This document shows positions 55,274 through 64,000 of a DNA stretch of 64,000 nucleotides, one piece after another. The notes under the pieces were generated by a model, which worked only from the letters and a program-made list of their open reading frames with translations, searched no databases and was not told the DNA's origin. The stretch comes from Parietaria judaica (lineage: Eukaryota; Streptophyta; Magnoliopsida; Rosales; Urticaceae), in contig OX940872.1 of the NCBI GenBank assembly GCA_954871525.1, forward strand, positions 24,647,746 to 24,711,745. Reading direction: 5' to 3'. A program made the translations under genes and the position numbers. Each line of letters begins with the position of its first letter. The first letter of the stretch is position 1.

Positions 55274-55731
55274 AGGATTATGACGGCGAAAATAATTAAA
55301 GTTTGATCAAAGAATCCCTTGTACTCAAAGTTTAAAAGTGGTGGTAAAAATACCCAAAGTCATATTTGAGGAGTTGATCACTCTATTCTCGTAACGAAGT
55401 TAAATTACTCGTTAATTTTGCCCACGTGGACAAACGTGGCTTGCTAATTTAGCAATTTTTTGCCACGTGGATGAGCCCACATCAATCTCGTTTACGGAAA
55501 AACAACGAATTAGATCCCTAATTGGGCTCATCCTCATGACAAAAAATTGTCATTTCGGCAAGCCACATTTGTCCATGTGGCCAGAAGCAACGGGTAAGTT
55601 AACTGCGTTACGAGAATGGAATGGTCAACGCCTAAAATGCGACTTTGAGTACTTTTTCCACCACTTTTAAACTTTAGGTGCACGAGGGGCTCTTTGGCCA
55701 AACTTTAGGTATTTTTATCGTCATAAACCCT
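55274..55731. mobile_element. Foldback (long inverted repeat) element, ~460 bp
   Basis: The left arm starts AGGATTATGACG and the right arm ends CGTCATAAACCCT. Matching blocks follow in mirror order: AAAGTTTG, AAAGTTTAAAAGTGGTGG/CCACCACTTTTAAACTTT, TTCTCGTAACG/CGTTACGAGAA and GTGGACAAACGTGGCTTGC/GCAAGCCACATTTGTCCA. Arms are about 200 bp and clearly diverged. No convincing target duplication was found, so the superfamily is open, though the shape is MULE-like. It carries two CCACGTGG-type G-box words in its left half. Confidence 0.75.
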
Positions 55732-58700
55732 TTTAAGGAAAAATAGCAACGTAAGTAACCAAAATCTTTGAAAAGTTGATATTAAGTTCCCATTCTTTTG
55801 TGGGAGTATAATCTAAATAGTCAACTTGATAGTTTAAAATTGACAAAATAATCAATGTTTAGTTAATATTTATTGAATAGTTAATTAACCATTATAAATA
55901 TAGTCATATTTACCATTGACAAAATAACGAAATAATTAGCTAAAAGACTTCTTTTAGGATCCCATTAAAATTCACACCCTTAAATAACTCATGCTAAGAA
56001 ACATGAATAGTGTCGAAGGAGAGTATGAAACACAATGAAAACCTCCACTTAAGGTTATTCTCCAAAAAAGCCCTAAAATAACAAATGTTTGACTATTTTG
56101 CAAATAAAAACCTTAAGTTTGCTAAAATGCAATGTAAACATATTAATTGCCAAATTCATATTTTGTGTCTTCCGTCAAGTTTTCATCCCGAATCGCATCA
56201 AGTGTCACGTTTTTAAACCTTTTAAGTATACCATTTTTTTAATTATAAAAATTGATTTATCAATGATAAACAATAGTATATTCAATGGGTTCTGGATGAA
56301 AATGAAATACATAGAATATGAGTTTGACAACTTTCGCCACCCAAAATCAAATTAAAACTTAATGTCAATTTTCAAAGACTTTAAATATTTATGTGGCCAT
56401 TTTTATTTTTTAATGATACAAAGTATTTAAATTTTGATATTAAATATAAGGCGTGTACTAAAAGATTATAAGTACTTATTTTACATATAATGTTAGTATA
56501 TTGAAACTTTGTGCGACTAAAAAATTAATTGAAAATTTAGCATTTATTTTTTTACAGAAAAAGAAATGATTCTTATGCCTAAAAAAACCCTTCTTCTTCA
56601 CTGATGAATGGCTTTAATTGCAATACAACAAAACACATAACAAGCAGAAGCAGCCTATAAAGGTTAAGCACCTTTGGGACTTCGATGCAACTACTTTTAA
56701 GATTATATTAATGACACACCCATCCACTTGCTTCTCTAATTTAATTAAAATAAATTAATAGAAATATTTTTTTATCTTTCTTGTTTGCGACGTGACACAC
56801 TAATTATCGGTATTCAAAATGTAAGAACATGTGATATTATTGATCGTATAATCGTAATTTATAGGTATTCAAAATGTAAGAACAAGTAATATTACTGGTC
56901 ATATAATCGTATATGACGTGGATGACGGTGATAACTTGAAGATATGTGTCTAGAAAAAATAACATAATAATATATGTGCACTTATATTCGTAACTTAGAG
57001 ATATATGCCGCAGTTTGCTCTGACTTACAAGTCTACGTAACTCCCTTATTTTCTTGCCAAATTTATTATGAAAAATAATGAATCTTTCTAACTAAGCCTC
57101 GATTTTATGACCGTATATTATTTCCTCAAAATCTTATGACTTGAAAACTCAGTTGGTTATTGTTGTGCTGACATTTAGAACTCATAAAAGTACTCATCAT
57201 TCATTACGAGTTATATTCCGAATTCCCATTGTAAATAAATAGGTGACTGATATAAGATATATAATTATAACTAAAATTCCAATAAACTATTGGTAAAAAT
57301 ATATATTTGGAATAAGAAAATAGTTTCATTTAAAATAAATAGTATATGATCAACATAGACATATAAATTTGTTTTGTTTTATTATACTTAAGCCTCTTGA
57401 TTAGTAACATATTCGGATTTCGCTTATGCATTTATCCAATTCGTGTCAATCCGAAAACTAACTTAATCATCTGCTACTTATTTTTACTTATTTTAATTAT
57501 AAAATGAATTTACCCGATTCGAGTAAATCCCAAAGCTAAATTGAATTTTTATTCTAAAATGAATTTGAAATAGAATATGAGTTATTAAAATCAGATTTTA
57601 ATATCATATATCTTGTAATTATTTGTTCATACTTCATAAAATGCTAAGCAAATACCTTATTTTTGTTGTTTGTTTTCAAAATAGACTATAGTGTTTGAAT
57701 TGAAAGGAAACTAATCAATATTATTAATATGGAACTCACTACATAATAATTAAAACTTCGAAGTAACAATATACGTTATGAACGGTTAAAAACATTCACA
57801 TCGGTTAAGTTTTAAAAATAGTAAAAGAAAGAGTTATTTATGTGAATATTTAGAAATCCGAATTAAGAAGTTCTGTATTTTTTATTTTTATTTATCTAAT
57901 ATGAGAATTCAAAATCCAAACTTCAACATCTACATGATTAGTTATACTATTGCTTTAACATTTCCTCCAATTTGAAAAAATTATGAAGCCAATATTCACA
58001 AACAAGTTAAAAGAAGAATCCCAATAACAAGCATCTCAATCCCTAAAAAATAAAAAGACAAAAAGGATTGACATGAAAATAAGAGTGACTTGTTGTAAAG
58101 AAGAACTCAATCATGGTTTGCATAGGAAGATGCTTTGATTTGGGGTCTGAAAATAGAGAAAAAGGGTCCAATGATCATAAGAAACAAATGAACCAAGTTG
58201 TATGATAAATTGACAAAACTGTATGAGTTTATTCAAAGATTCTTATGTTTCAACTCTTTTTTTTTTTTTTTTTTGAAAGACATTCTTATGTTTCAACTTT
58301 CAACGTTGAAGATGCTGAAAATATAATAATAGAGAGACAAAAATTTGGTGGATGTGGGTAATTTGGAGTTATCTTTCATATTTTAACTGCAAAAAGAAAA
58401 AAGATATTAACATGCTTTTCCTTTTCCTTTTTTTTATTTTGTATGGTGTATAAATAGGACATGACAAGGAGGAAGGAACTCGAGAAAAGTCTTCGGTATT
58501 TCGGTTGACTCGACGTGTATTTGTATGGCTAAGCTTTTCCTCGACAGCAAAATATATATTCGTTTCGTAAATGAATTAAGAACTAGACGGCTCTTCTATT
58601 TTTTTTAATTAAAATAACGATTCGAGTTTTTATTGAAGACAAAGCTATTGTTAACAACATTATCTACGTAAAATAGAATAAAATAATACATTTATATTAA

Positions 58701-60346
58701 GGTGAACAGTAATTTTATTGATATGTTATTCATCAAAACACACCACAATACTTTAAAATATTAGTGCATCATCATAAAATATATATTCTTTACAAATAGT
58801 TCCTTCTAAAACTTAAAGCTTTTCTGAGTTTTTATTTCTATATATTGATTTCTTAAAAAAAAAATTAATTTTAATCATGTTTAGTTCGTTCCTCAAAGCC
58901 CATCGCTCTTAAGTTGTATCCTTAAAGAATCATTATATCTTTCACGTCCAATAAAAGCAACAATTCCAAACGAGTCATTTTCGATGGAGTTTATAATCTC
59001 TAAACATAAAATGATAATAGTGACGTTGTTTGTGCCAATTATGATCTGTTAACATCTATAGTGAATACATACACAGAAAGTATACAATGTAGATGTTTAT
59101 TGATAATTGCTTGGTGGGGCTCATAATTAATATAACGATGACATCAGCCCAAATCTTTTCCTAAGAAAAGTCCAAGAAAATCTAATTGGCAATTAGGTCA
59201 TTAATTAACTAATCTTCTCTCCATGTTATTATTATCTGTTGAAAAAGAAAAGAAAAAGTGGGGACGCTAAACATTGAAGGAGATAAGGTTAGACAAGAAA
59301 TGACATGGGAATCAAAAGGGTTTTCCGTTTTTCTGCCGATTGACATATAGCTATTTGGAACTATGGGTGATTTCGACATTATCTCGGAACTCTCGGGTCA
59401 CAGTTGACGTTAATTAGAACTTTCGTGAGGAAATACTCGAAGAATTCTTTTCTCGTGCGGGTTATCTTGAAGAATAGTTGACGACGATGTTCTGTGAATT
59501 TTCGTTAGTTGCTTCATTTTAAGTGATAAGTTATTTGATAATATCAAAGTATAAGATTATAAAACTGTTGAGAAACACTTATAAAATTACATTTTAATTC
59601 AAGTCGATATATCACTTTTGTAGTTGTGTTCTGATTTACAGTTACAAGATTGATAAGAGTCAATCAAATTAGAATGAGATTAATATATTAATAGGGTTCT
59701 AAGAAGCTATCAGCTCATCATCGGTTTCGAAGTGCTATGGATCCCGTGGCCATCCTTTTATAGCTCGAGAAGCAACCCACGTCGACTATAAACGATTAGC
59801 CGAATCGAACTTTAAAACGACTTTATTAATGGGATTCTCTAGTCCCTCACTCTCTATTTCACAACCACAAGCAAGGGCAAACTTATTCATTCATTTCAAA
59901 ATGATCAAAATCAAGCATTTTAAACTAGGGGAGACAATTCGAGTTTTTTATCGTGTTCGTGTCGGGTCTTAATCTTTTTTTACTTATTTTATGTAGACCC
60001 AAATTGCCACCCTTATTTCAAACGAAGATCGTACAATATAAATATCAAATATATAAAATAATTATCTATATGCGAATGGCACAGCGCCATAAGTTCATCG
60101 CGTATTACAGTATTTCGGAATTCTGATTTGATTGTCGGAAAAATATAACTAAGTAATCTGAATTCCAAAATTTCCACACTCTAAAGTCTAAATTACATTC
60201 TAAAATGTCTAAAAAGGGGATTCAGAGTTCCGATTCCGGAAAAAACGAAACCGGAGTTTTGGATTCCGTTTTTTCCTTTCAGAAATAACGCCCCCCCAGT
60301 ACCTTAAAAAAAGGCAACCTCAGTTGACTGATAACATATCTCTTGC
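55732..60346. other. Long AT-rich intergenic region
   Basis: About 4.6 kb without a gene, clear transposon boundary or long open frame. The frame at 56089-56355 has no recognised domain. A poly(T) run lies at 58256-58274 beside a local duplication of TCTTATGTTTCAAC (58241, 58285). The last 100 bp are the likely promoter or leader of the PPR gene; no TATA box is clear. Confidence 0.5.
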
Positions 60347-62020
60347 ATGCGAAAACCGTCCTCCGACCCACGCGCCGCGCACGCGCAGGCCATCGTCGCC
60401 GGAGGCGTGCACCGCTTCCTCTGCAACACGCTCATCACTCGCTACGCCCTCTCCGACCCATCCTCGCCGTACCCTCTCCGCGCCTTCGCCCAGATCCCCA
60501 ACCCCAACGCCGCCTCATGGACCGCCCTCATCGCCGCGCAGCGCCGTCCCTCCGTCGCCATGCGCCTCTTCGCCGACATGCTCCGATGCGCCACCCTCCC
60601 CAACCGCCGCAACGTCGCCTCCCTCCTCGGCTTCTCTACCCTCCGCTTCGGGCTCTGCGTCCACTCTCTCTCCCTCAAGCTCTCTCTCTCCTCCGACCCC
60701 TTCGCGGGCTCAGCGCTCGTCAGTTTCTACGCGAAAAGCCAGTTCCCTTGGGAAGCACGCAAGGTGTTCGACGAAATAACTGAGAAAGACGAGGTTTGCT
60801 TCGCGGCAATGATCGTCGGGTTTGCGCAGAATTCCCGTCCGGTTGAGGCGGTCAGGGCGTTTGCGGAGATGCTGGTGTGCGGGGTTCGGTCCACGGCGAC
60901 GAGCGTGTCCGGCGTGCTCCGTGCTGCGGCTGAGCTCGCCTCGTCGGAGCAGTGCCAGGTGATGCACTGCCACGCGGTTTCGGTCGGGCTTGCTTCCGAT
61001 GTTTTCGTTGGAAGTGCTTTGGTTAATGGGTACGGTAAGGCCGGGCTTGTGCTGGAGGCGAGGCGGTTCTTCGATGAGAATTCGACGACGATGAATGATG
61101 TAGGCTGGAACTCGTTGATTGCGGGTTACGCGCAGCTCGGTGATTCTGATTCCGCCGTGAATCTCTTTAGTCTGATGAAGAAGCGAGGAATTGTTCCCGA
61201 CAAATACAGCTTCTTGGCCGTGTTGACATCGTTTTGCAACGTGGGCTCGGATGTTAAGGCGGAGCGGTGGTTCGCTCGTATGACCCGGGATTACAAATTG
61301 GAGCCAGGGATCGAGCATTACACATGTCTGATCGGCGCACTCTGCCGAGCTGGGCGGTTACTCGAAGCCGAGAAAATCGCAAAGACAATGCCATTTCCGC
61401 CCGACGCTGCAGTTTGGCGGGCAATGCTCTCAGCATGCGCTCGTCGTGGTGAGCCAGACATGGCCTTGAGCATGGCGAAGAGGCTTCTGGCGATCCACCC
61501 GAACGATGACTCAGCCTACGTGATCGTCGCAAATGCGTTCTCCAGCGCAGGACGGTTGCAGGAAGCCGCAGAGGCAAGGAAGGAAATGAAAGCGCAAAGG
61601 GTGAGGAAGGAAATCGGGAGAAGCTGGGTCGAGGTGAGAGGAGTAATCCACGAGTTCTTCGCCGGGGACAGGAGGCACGAGATCTCGCACGAGATCCACG
61701 CGAAGTTAGCCAAGTTGATGGGGGAGATCGAGAAGCTGGGCTACGTGCCGGTTTGGGACAAGATGCCGCTGGATATTGGGGAGGAAGAGAAGAGGAGAGC
61801 GCTCTGGTCGCACAGCGAGAAGCTGGCGGTGGCGTTCGGGGCGTTGAGTCTGGCGCAGGGAAAGGCGTTGAGGGTGGTGAAGAATCTAAGGATTTGCGTG
61901 GACTGTCACGAGGCGTTGAAGCTGATGAGCGTGGTGTTGGGGAGGGAGATTTTGGTGAGGGATATGCATAGATATCATAGCTTCTCCAATGGAGATTGTT
62001 CTTGTGGAGGTGTTTGGTGA
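60347..62020 (+). CDS. Pentatricopeptide repeat protein, PLS-E/E+-DYW type
   Basis: A single exon of 557 codons, as usual for this intron-poor family. About ten PLS-type repeats cover residues ~10-390 (NTLITRYALSD, ASWTALIAAQ, SALVSFYAKS, EVCFAAMIVGFAQNSRPVEA, SALVNGYGKAG, VGWNSLIAGYAQLGDSDSA, YTCLIGALCRAGRLLEAEKI). The E/E+ part and PG-like box follow (GYVPVWDK). The DYW deaminase has H489-S-E491, C517-V-D-C520, H541, H544, C551 and C553. The terminal tripeptide is GVW instead of DYW. Such proteins bind one RNA site and edit C to U in mitochondria or plastids; the target is unknown. The N-terminus is GC-rich, with no obvious long presequence, so an upstream start is possible but not seen. 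The repeat number is lower than in many DYW proteins. Confidence 0.93.
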   Translation: MRKPSSDPRAAHAQAIVAGGVHRFLCNTLITRYALSDPSSPYPLRAFAQIPNPNAASWTALIAAQRRPSVAMRLFADMLRCATLPNRRNVASLLGFSTLRFGLCVHSLSLKLSLSSDPFAGSALVSFYAKSQFPWEARKVFDEITEKDEVCFAAMIVGFAQNSRPVEAVRAFAEMLVCGVRSTATSVSGVLRAAAELASSEQCQVMHCHAVSVGLASDVFVGSALVNGYGKAGLVLEARRFFDENSTTMNDVGWNSLIAGYAQLGDSDSAVNLFSLMKKRGIVPDKYSFLAVLTSFCNVGSDVKAERWFARMTRDYKLEPGIEHYTCLIGALCRAGRLLEAEKIAKTMPFPPDAAVWRAMLSACARRGEPDMALSMAKRLLAIHPNDDSAYVIVANAFSSAGRLQEAAEARKEMKAQRVRKEIGRSWVEVRGVIHEFFAGDRRHEISHEIHAKLAKLMGEIEKLGYVPVWDKMPLDIGEEEKRRALWSHSEKLAVAFGALSLAQGKALRVVKNLRICVDCHEALKLMSVVLGREILVRDMHRYHSFSNGDCSCGGVW

Positions 62021-63156
62021 ATAATTTAGATAGCGGAGAGGCGTATTCGCACGGATAAGCTCACACTATCCCGTTAATTTGGGATTCAATCCGGATTTTT
62101 CAATAGGTCTATGGAAACAGTTCTAAAACAAAAAACCGAAGGTCCTAGATAGTATTTCCGTATTTCTAAAAGAAAATCAATCTAACTTGGCAACGAAAAT
62201 GACAAATTGGAATATAATCGAAAACCCGGCACCAAAACAACCGTGTACTTGGGCGAGTAAGGGATAACGGTGGTGAAAATGCGATGTTTTACGAAATTGC
62301 GACAAGTCTTTTCTTTTTTTTACTAATAATTCTCAATATCATCAAATAATTGCGATAAACATTCCTTTTTTCTTGCAGCTATTATTCCTCATGAAAAGAT
62401 CGAAATAACTTTGAATTTAACTGAGATATGAACGTATGTTCAAGCATATTTCCACATTCCTAGTCCGCAAAAGAAGAGAGTATATAAGTTCATGTTTTGT
62501 TTCCACATTCCTATGGGATTAGGGTATTCATTAGAAACCTTAAAACTCGTATATAGTTCTCAAGACAAATTTGGTCAACGAGAAACCGAGACGATTCCGC
62601 ATTTTCCTTCGAGGTTAAGTTCGAACGCTCCCCTGACGGCCATATGGCGGGCGCGTATGGGCCGTGAGCGGTGACCCAAAACCACAACATTACCTACTAA
62701 GCGAGCACGGGCAACACTAAACGACTGTTTTGCCCTTCTTCCGGCGACAAGTAATCACGGTTCTATCAAATCATTAACAATTTAATATGAATGGAATTTC
62801 ATCTCTTTCTTTGTCTAAACCAATTTCACAGGAACTTTTCTTCAGAGTGTTGCACAGAGCCATACTCATAAACCCTAGTAAAATCGATCACAAATTCAAT
62901 CCGAAAACAGCGAATCCAAGCAATTTATCTTCCATTCGAAGAGGAAAATAACGAATTGACCAGAAAAAAACCAAAAAAAAGGAGGCAGATCTCGCCTTTC
63001 TTATGCAAAGAATGAGTAAACGAGGTATTTCATTTCCGATCGATCTAACAAGTACGAACAGTCACAGAACCCTAAAATCGATCACGAATTCGATTCTCAA
63101 ACACAGAAAATCCTAGGATCTACAGCAAGAAGAAGAATGAACCAGATGATCCCCGC
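62021..63156. other. Intergenic gap, PPR gene to TOM9 (tail-to-tail)
   Basis: The 3' ends of two convergent genes lie here. A direct repeat is visible: CCCTAGTAAAATCGATCACA (62875) and CCCTAAAATCGATCACGAAT (63072), each followed by similar CGAAAACA/CAAACACA words, about 195 bp apart. Nothing coding is recognised. Confidence 0.5.
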
Positions 63157-63459
63157 TCAGTGAGCCGCGGGCGGCGGCGATCCGAGGATGCTCGCCTGCT
63201 GAAGCTCGAGGTCGGCGTACTGCTGCTCGCGGTCCATCTGGATGATGAGAGGCACGACGAGGACGAGGAAGGTGGTGCCGGCGATCCACGCGGCCTTGCC
63301 GGTGCTGCGGAAGAGCTTCTTCGCCACCACGCCGGCCTCCGCCGCCGCGTGCTTCGCCTGCTGCGCGATCGCCGATTGCGAGGCGCGCGCCACCAGGCCC
63401 TGCTCGGCGGCGGCGGCGCTGCGGAGGGAGAGACGCTTCTTGCCCTGCGAAGACGCCAT
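63157..63459 (-). CDS. TOM9: Mitochondrial import receptor subunit TOM9 (plant TOM22)
   Basis: A single exon of 100 aa, the family length. The short Ala/Arg-rich cytosolic part lacks the acidic receptor region of fungal TOM22, as in all plant TOM9 proteins. The hallmark [20 protein letters not shown] leads into the one membrane helix (about 56-74), followed by [19 protein letters not shown] in the intermembrane space. TOM9 is a central organiser of the outer-membrane TOM translocase for protein import. The only sensible start is ATG at 63457-63459. A TATAAATA box lies 56 bp upstream. The coding region is strongly GC-rich compared with its AT-rich flanks. Confidence 0.95.
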   Translation of the reverse strand: MASSQGKKRLSLRSAAAAEQGLVARASQSAIAQQAKHAAAEAGVVAKKLFRSTGKAAWIAGTTFLVLVVPLIIQMDREQQYADLELQQASILGSPPPAAH

Positions 63460-63514
63460 TGTTGAGCTTCGAGAAAAATGGAGAGAGGTTTATGACTTAT
63501 GAGCAAGGGTTTTT

Positions 63515-63522
63515 TATTTATA
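63515..63522 (-). promoter_or_regulatory. TATA box of TOM9
   Basis: TATAAATA on the minus strand, 56 bp before the ATG, implying a leader of only about 20-30 nt. Confidence 0.6.
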
Positions 63523-64000
63523 GGATTCGTTTAGGGTCTCGTAGAATTCACCTGTCGTATTGACTTTTTTATTGTCGTTTCTTACTATTTTTACTTGCTG
63601 AGTTTACGTGTCGTTTTTACTAATCTATTGTCGTTTCTTAGTTTTAGCACTTGCTTCTCTTTTGTATGTTAATGATTTTTTTAGTATTAGCACTCGCTTG
63701 GTTTCTGTTTTATTGTGTGTTTGCCTACTTCGAAAGAAGAAAAAAAAATCAAATGTATTTGACTATTCTTCAAAGCTCTCATCAGTGAAGACTTTATTAA
63801 TAAATTTTAAGACGGTCCATTATTTTTCTATATATATATATATATTAATTATTATCAAACTGTCAACGCCAGATATCAAATTTTAAATAGTATATCTTTA
63901 TTATAGAGCAATTTGATGAAACACTAGAATAAGAGTAAATACCAATTACACTGAATTTCACACGCTACAATTAATCAAGAACAATAAAGCCACTTTTTAT
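63523..64000. other. Upstream region of TOM9, AT-rich
   Basis: Promoter-distal DNA with a repeated word (TTGTCGTTTCTTA at 63574 and 63628) and a TA run at 63832-63844. No gene recognised. Confidence 0.5.

Noticed and set aside
55262..55740. A 9-bp target duplication for the foldback element
   Set aside because: TTTCTTTTA and TTTTAAGGA style flanks do not match convincingly, so the MULE assignment was left open.
60324..60783. Two ~150-codon frames overlapping the start of the PPR gene
   Set aside because: Pro/Ser/Arg-rich shadows of a GC-rich coding start; no PPR or other motif in those frames.
1..64000. CRISPR arrays, operons, tRNA or rRNA genes
   Set aside because: Nothing of these types was recognised; tandem arrays present are microsatellites, minisatellites or retroelement leader repeats.

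Overview
The window is nuclear DNA of a flowering plant, most likely a eudicot. It is AT-rich and has long intergenic gaps, GT-AG introns, CT-rich 5' leaders, teloboxes and G-boxes. Its gene families are plant-specific: a CCT-motif protein, OHP1, a plasmodesmata-located DUF26 protein, a PPR-DYW protein and TOM9. I cannot name the species. No prokaryotic feature, CRISPR array, tRNA or rRNA was recognised.

Seven host genes were assembled exon by exon; every junction was read from the sequence and reading frame is kept throughout. (1) 5096-9886 minus: CCT-motif transcriptional regulator, 5 exons, 372 aa. (2) 18449-25566 plus: PRP19/MAC3 U-box WD40 splicing-complex ubiquitin ligase, 18 exons, 526 aa. 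(3) 26457-28348 minus: TLDc-domain (oxidation-resistance type) protein, 8 exons, 311 aa, tail-to-tail with PRP19. (4) 31135-31719 minus: thylakoid one-helix protein OHP1, 3 exons, 112 aa. (5) 53191-54755 plus: plasmodesmata-located protein, 3 exons, 296 aa. (6) 60347-62020 plus: PPR-DYW organellar RNA-editing type protein, 1 exon, 557 aa. (7) 63157-63459 minus: mitochondrial import subunit TOM9 (plant TOM22), 100 aa. They share no pathway; this is ordinary plant gene order. A 39-nt orphan exon (32385-32423) resembles the first exon of the Rieske protein gene PETC.

Mobile DNA dominates the middle. A Sirevirus-like Ty1/copia element (32715-43061, TSD CTAAT) has a PBS and PPT but no pol. It carries a 940-codon gag-derived frame followed by a second, partly duplicated copy of its coiled-coil/zinc-knuckle module. 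Its 5' LTR is split by a 2,736-bp LTR-type insertion (39424-42159, TSD TCTAC). A second Ty1/copia element (45671-51838, TSD CATTA) looks newly inserted: its two 241-bp LTRs read identical, and gag and pol are open. Two LTRs of one further family lie in opposite orientation at 1237-2636 and 15311-16643. Others are a 987-bp Mutator-type foldback (3396-4382), a 188-bp hAT-type MITE (17916-18103), a foldback with G-boxes (55274-55731), and decayed LINE (12062-13100) and MULE (29820-30425) coding remnants.

The observations most worth following are four tandem hairpins with compensatory base changes in the leader of the young copia element (51205-51505), and a tandem duplication in intron 1 of the plasmodesmal protein gene that created a second 3' splice site predicted to give a form without the membrane anchor. 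Next come the pol-less duplicated-ORF Sirevirus, a near-perfect 46-bp hairpin inside a PRP19 intron, and the PETC-like orphan exon.
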